From assembly GCF_030010375.1 (NCBI RefSeq), contig NZ_JASCRY010000002.1, positions 186,001 through 250,000 of the forward strand: a stretch of 64,000 bases of DNA. The letters run 5' to 3'. The first letter of the stretch is position 1, and the number at the start of each line of letters is the position of its first letter. Source of the DNA: Flavobacterium yafengii. GTDB taxonomy: Bacteria > Bacteroidota > Bacteroidia > Flavobacteriales > Flavobacteriaceae. Shown here in pieces: positions 62,618 to 64,000 of this stretch. The notes beneath the pieces are model-generated. The model saw nothing but the letters and a program-made list of their open reading frames with translations. It was not told the origin of the DNA and ran no database searches. The position numbers were made by a program, and so were the translations under genes.

Positions 62618-62735
62618 GCGTTAAGGATGGCAGTGAAAATCCTTTTTTAGTCTCGTTTTTTAACGAGATAAAAAGATTGTAACGGAAAGCCTGACCTCGC
62701 TGTAACGCTAGTGGAAGCGAGGGAACGCCCTGAAA
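62618..62735 (-). repeat. Dispersed hairpin repeat, copy D (diverged)
   Basis: CAGTGAAAATCC, a hairpin (CTCGTT with AACGAG, 62652-62666), then GATTGTAACGG follow the order of copies B and C. The right end differs (AAGCCTGACCTCGC). It separates trpB from the GGCT gene. Confidence 0.6.
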
Positions 62736-62753
62736 ATATCAGAATAAAACCAA

Positions 62754-63935
62754 CTATAATTTAAAATAATCGATATAGGTATTCAAATCTTTGTCGCCAC
62801 GACCGGAAAGATTGATGACCACAATATCCTCTGGTTTGAATTTCATTTCGTCCAGAACGGCAAAGGCGTGCGCACTTTCGATAGCAGGAATAAGTCCTTC
62901 CATTTTAGATAATTTTAATCCCCATTGCATGGCTTGGTCATCCGTTATGGAGATGAATTGCGCTCTGCCAGTGGCGAATAAATTAGCGTGCATAGGACCT
63001 ACGCCCGGATAATCCAGTCCTGCCGAAATGGAATACGGCTCGGTGATTTGACCATCAGTAGTTTGCATCAACAAGGTTTTACTGCCGTGAATGACACCTA
63101 CTTTTCCTAATGCTGAAGTTGCAGCACTTTCACCAGAATCGACTCCTAATCCTGCGGCTTCGACCGCAATAATAGTCACGTCTTCGTTATCCAGGAAATG
63201 ATAATACGCACCGGCAGCATTGCTACCACCACCTACGCAAGCAATCACATAATCAGGGTTTTCGCGTCCTTCTTTTTCTAATAATTGTTCTTTGATTTCC
63301 TTAGAAATAACGCTTTGAAAACGCGCTACCATATCCGGATAAGGATGTGGACCAACTACAGAACCGATGATGTAATAGGTATCAACGGGATTGTTGATCC
63401 AGTCGCGAATGGCCTCGTTTGTGGCATCTTTTAAGGTTTTTGAACCTGAAAGCGCCGGACGAACTTCGGCACCCAACATTTTCATTCGAGCCACATTTGG
63501 CGCTTGACGTTTGATATCGATTTCACCCATATAAACGATGCATTCCAGTCCCATTAACGCACAAACGGTTGCTGTTGCAACGCCATGTTGACCAGCGCCG
63601 GTTTCGGCAATGATTCTTTTTTTGCCCAAGCGTTTGGCTAATAAAATTTGCCCAATCGTGTTGTTGACTTTGTGTGCACCAGTGTGGCATAAATCTTCTC
63701 TTTTTAAGTAGATTTTAGTGTTGTATTGTTCTGATAGGCGTTTTGCAAAATAGAGCGGCGTAGGGCGACCTACATACTCTTTGAGCAGCGCATCAAATTC
63801 AGCTTGAAATTCTGGCTCTGCTGTAATTTTTAAATAATTTTGACGTAATTCTTCCACATTTGGATATAACATTTCAGGAATGAAAGCGCCTCCAAATTCT
63901 CCGTAATAGCCTTTTTCGTTGACGTTGTATGACAT
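62754..63935 (-). CDS. trpB: Tryptophan synthase beta chain
   Basis: 393 residues. It joins indole and serine with PLP. The PLP Lys is K89 in LCHTGAHKVNN. The phosphate loop is CVGGGSNAAG, and GAGQHGVATATV is present. It is the standard TrpB1 form. It starts just inside the window; other trp genes may lie upstream beyond 64000. Confidence 0.97.
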   Translation of the reverse strand: MSYNVNEKGYYGEFGGAFIPEMLYPNVEELRQNYLKITAEPEFQAEFDALLKEYVGRPTPLYFAKRLSEQYNTKIYLKREDLCHTGAHKVNNTIGQILLAKRLGKKRIIAETGAGQHGVATATVCALMGLECIVYMGEIDIKRQAPNVARMKMLGAEVRPALSGSKTLKDATNEAIRDWINNPVDTYYIIGSVVGPHPYPDMVARFQSVISKEIKEQLLEKEGRENPDYVIACVGGGSNAAGAYYHFLDNEDVTIIAVEAAGLGVDSGESAATSALGKVGVIHGSKTLLMQTTDGQITEPYSISAGLDYPGVGPMHANLFATGRAQFISITDDQAMQWGLKLSKMEGLIPAIESAHAFAVLDEMKFKPEDIVVINLSGRGDKDLNTYIDYFKL

Positions 63936-63962
63936 AATTTTATTTTTTTATTTTGTTATCTA

Positions 63963-63988
63963 TAGAGACGCACTGCAGTGCGTCTCTA
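63963..63988. repeat. Perfect 26-bp palindrome upstream of trpB
   Basis: TAGAGACGCACTG followed by its exact reverse complement. Palindromes of this GAGACGC type are scattered in many flavobacterial and some cyanobacterial genomes. Confidence 0.65.
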
Positions 63989-64000
63989 CGTATATTTCTA

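Noticed and set aside
1..64000. tRNA, rRNA, prophage, insertion sequence or replication origin
   Set aside because: Scanning found no cloverleaf, transposase, integrase, phage structural gene or DnaA-box cluster; absence is by eye only.

Overview
This window is a stretch of chromosome from a Flavobacterium-like member of the Bacteroidota. The evidence is AT-rich DNA, tightly packed genes, the Bacteroidota -7 promoter element TAnnTTTG in front of many genes, a fused CcoN-CcoO oxidase subunit, and families typical of flavobacteria (DUF349, DUF4494, DUF5117-type metalloprotease, OstA-like protein, CdsA-Psd-ACBP operon). I see no tRNA, rRNA, CRISPR array, prophage or insertion sequence. It reads as mostly core genome with small accessory islets.

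Layout. 1-2480: end of an unidentified gene, mazG and an amino-acid permease. 2488-13540: a respiratory block for low oxygen. It holds an Fnr-type regulator, ccoI, ccoS, the fused ccoNO, a very short ccoQ, ccoP, ccoG, ccoH, a cysteine-bearing TauE/SafE-like membrane protein, and oxygen-independent hemN. Three 14-bp Fnr-like palindromes sit in front of this block's transcription units, two of them about 41.5 bp upstream of the start expected from a perfect TAnnTTTG box. 13669-22377: two unknown small proteins, a five-repeat DUF349 protein, a TPR protein coupled to aroE, a class III aminotransferase and an OstA-like protein. 22653-26371: two exported GH13 alpha-glucan hydrolases in tandem.

26465-33474: a lipoprotein, then a compact operon (LUD protein, cdsA, psd, acyl-CoA-binding protein, exported Mn-type superoxide dismutase), then ftsH-rsfS and a divergent birA. 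33553-42650: housekeeping genes (SRPBCC protein, pyrE, NUDIX, M14 peptidase, DbpA-like helicase, PhnA, coaD, ddl, PASTA protein, rluD). 42720-44660: a HigBA-type toxin-antitoxin pair whose promoter overlaps a perfect 44-bp palindrome, and a DoxX-like membrane protein. 45013-54954: metalloprotease, exported adenosine deaminase, SulP transporter, DUF1801, a GNAT-MFS-TauE operon and YaaA. 55026-59743: a tetR-tolC-emrA-emrB efflux operon with a TetR-type operator. 59957-64000: DUF4494, GNAT, and trpB-GGCT-trpA.

Non-coding structure is the less described part. At least four copies of one dispersed intergenic repeat with conserved flanks and a variable central hairpin are present. A second repeat family has a conserved 10-nt loop with changing stems. 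Many convergent gene pairs share bidirectional terminators. I found no clearly new multi-gene system. The best leads are the respiratory Fnr regulon geometry, the toxin-antitoxin palindrome, the two repeat families and a few unassigned small exported proteins.
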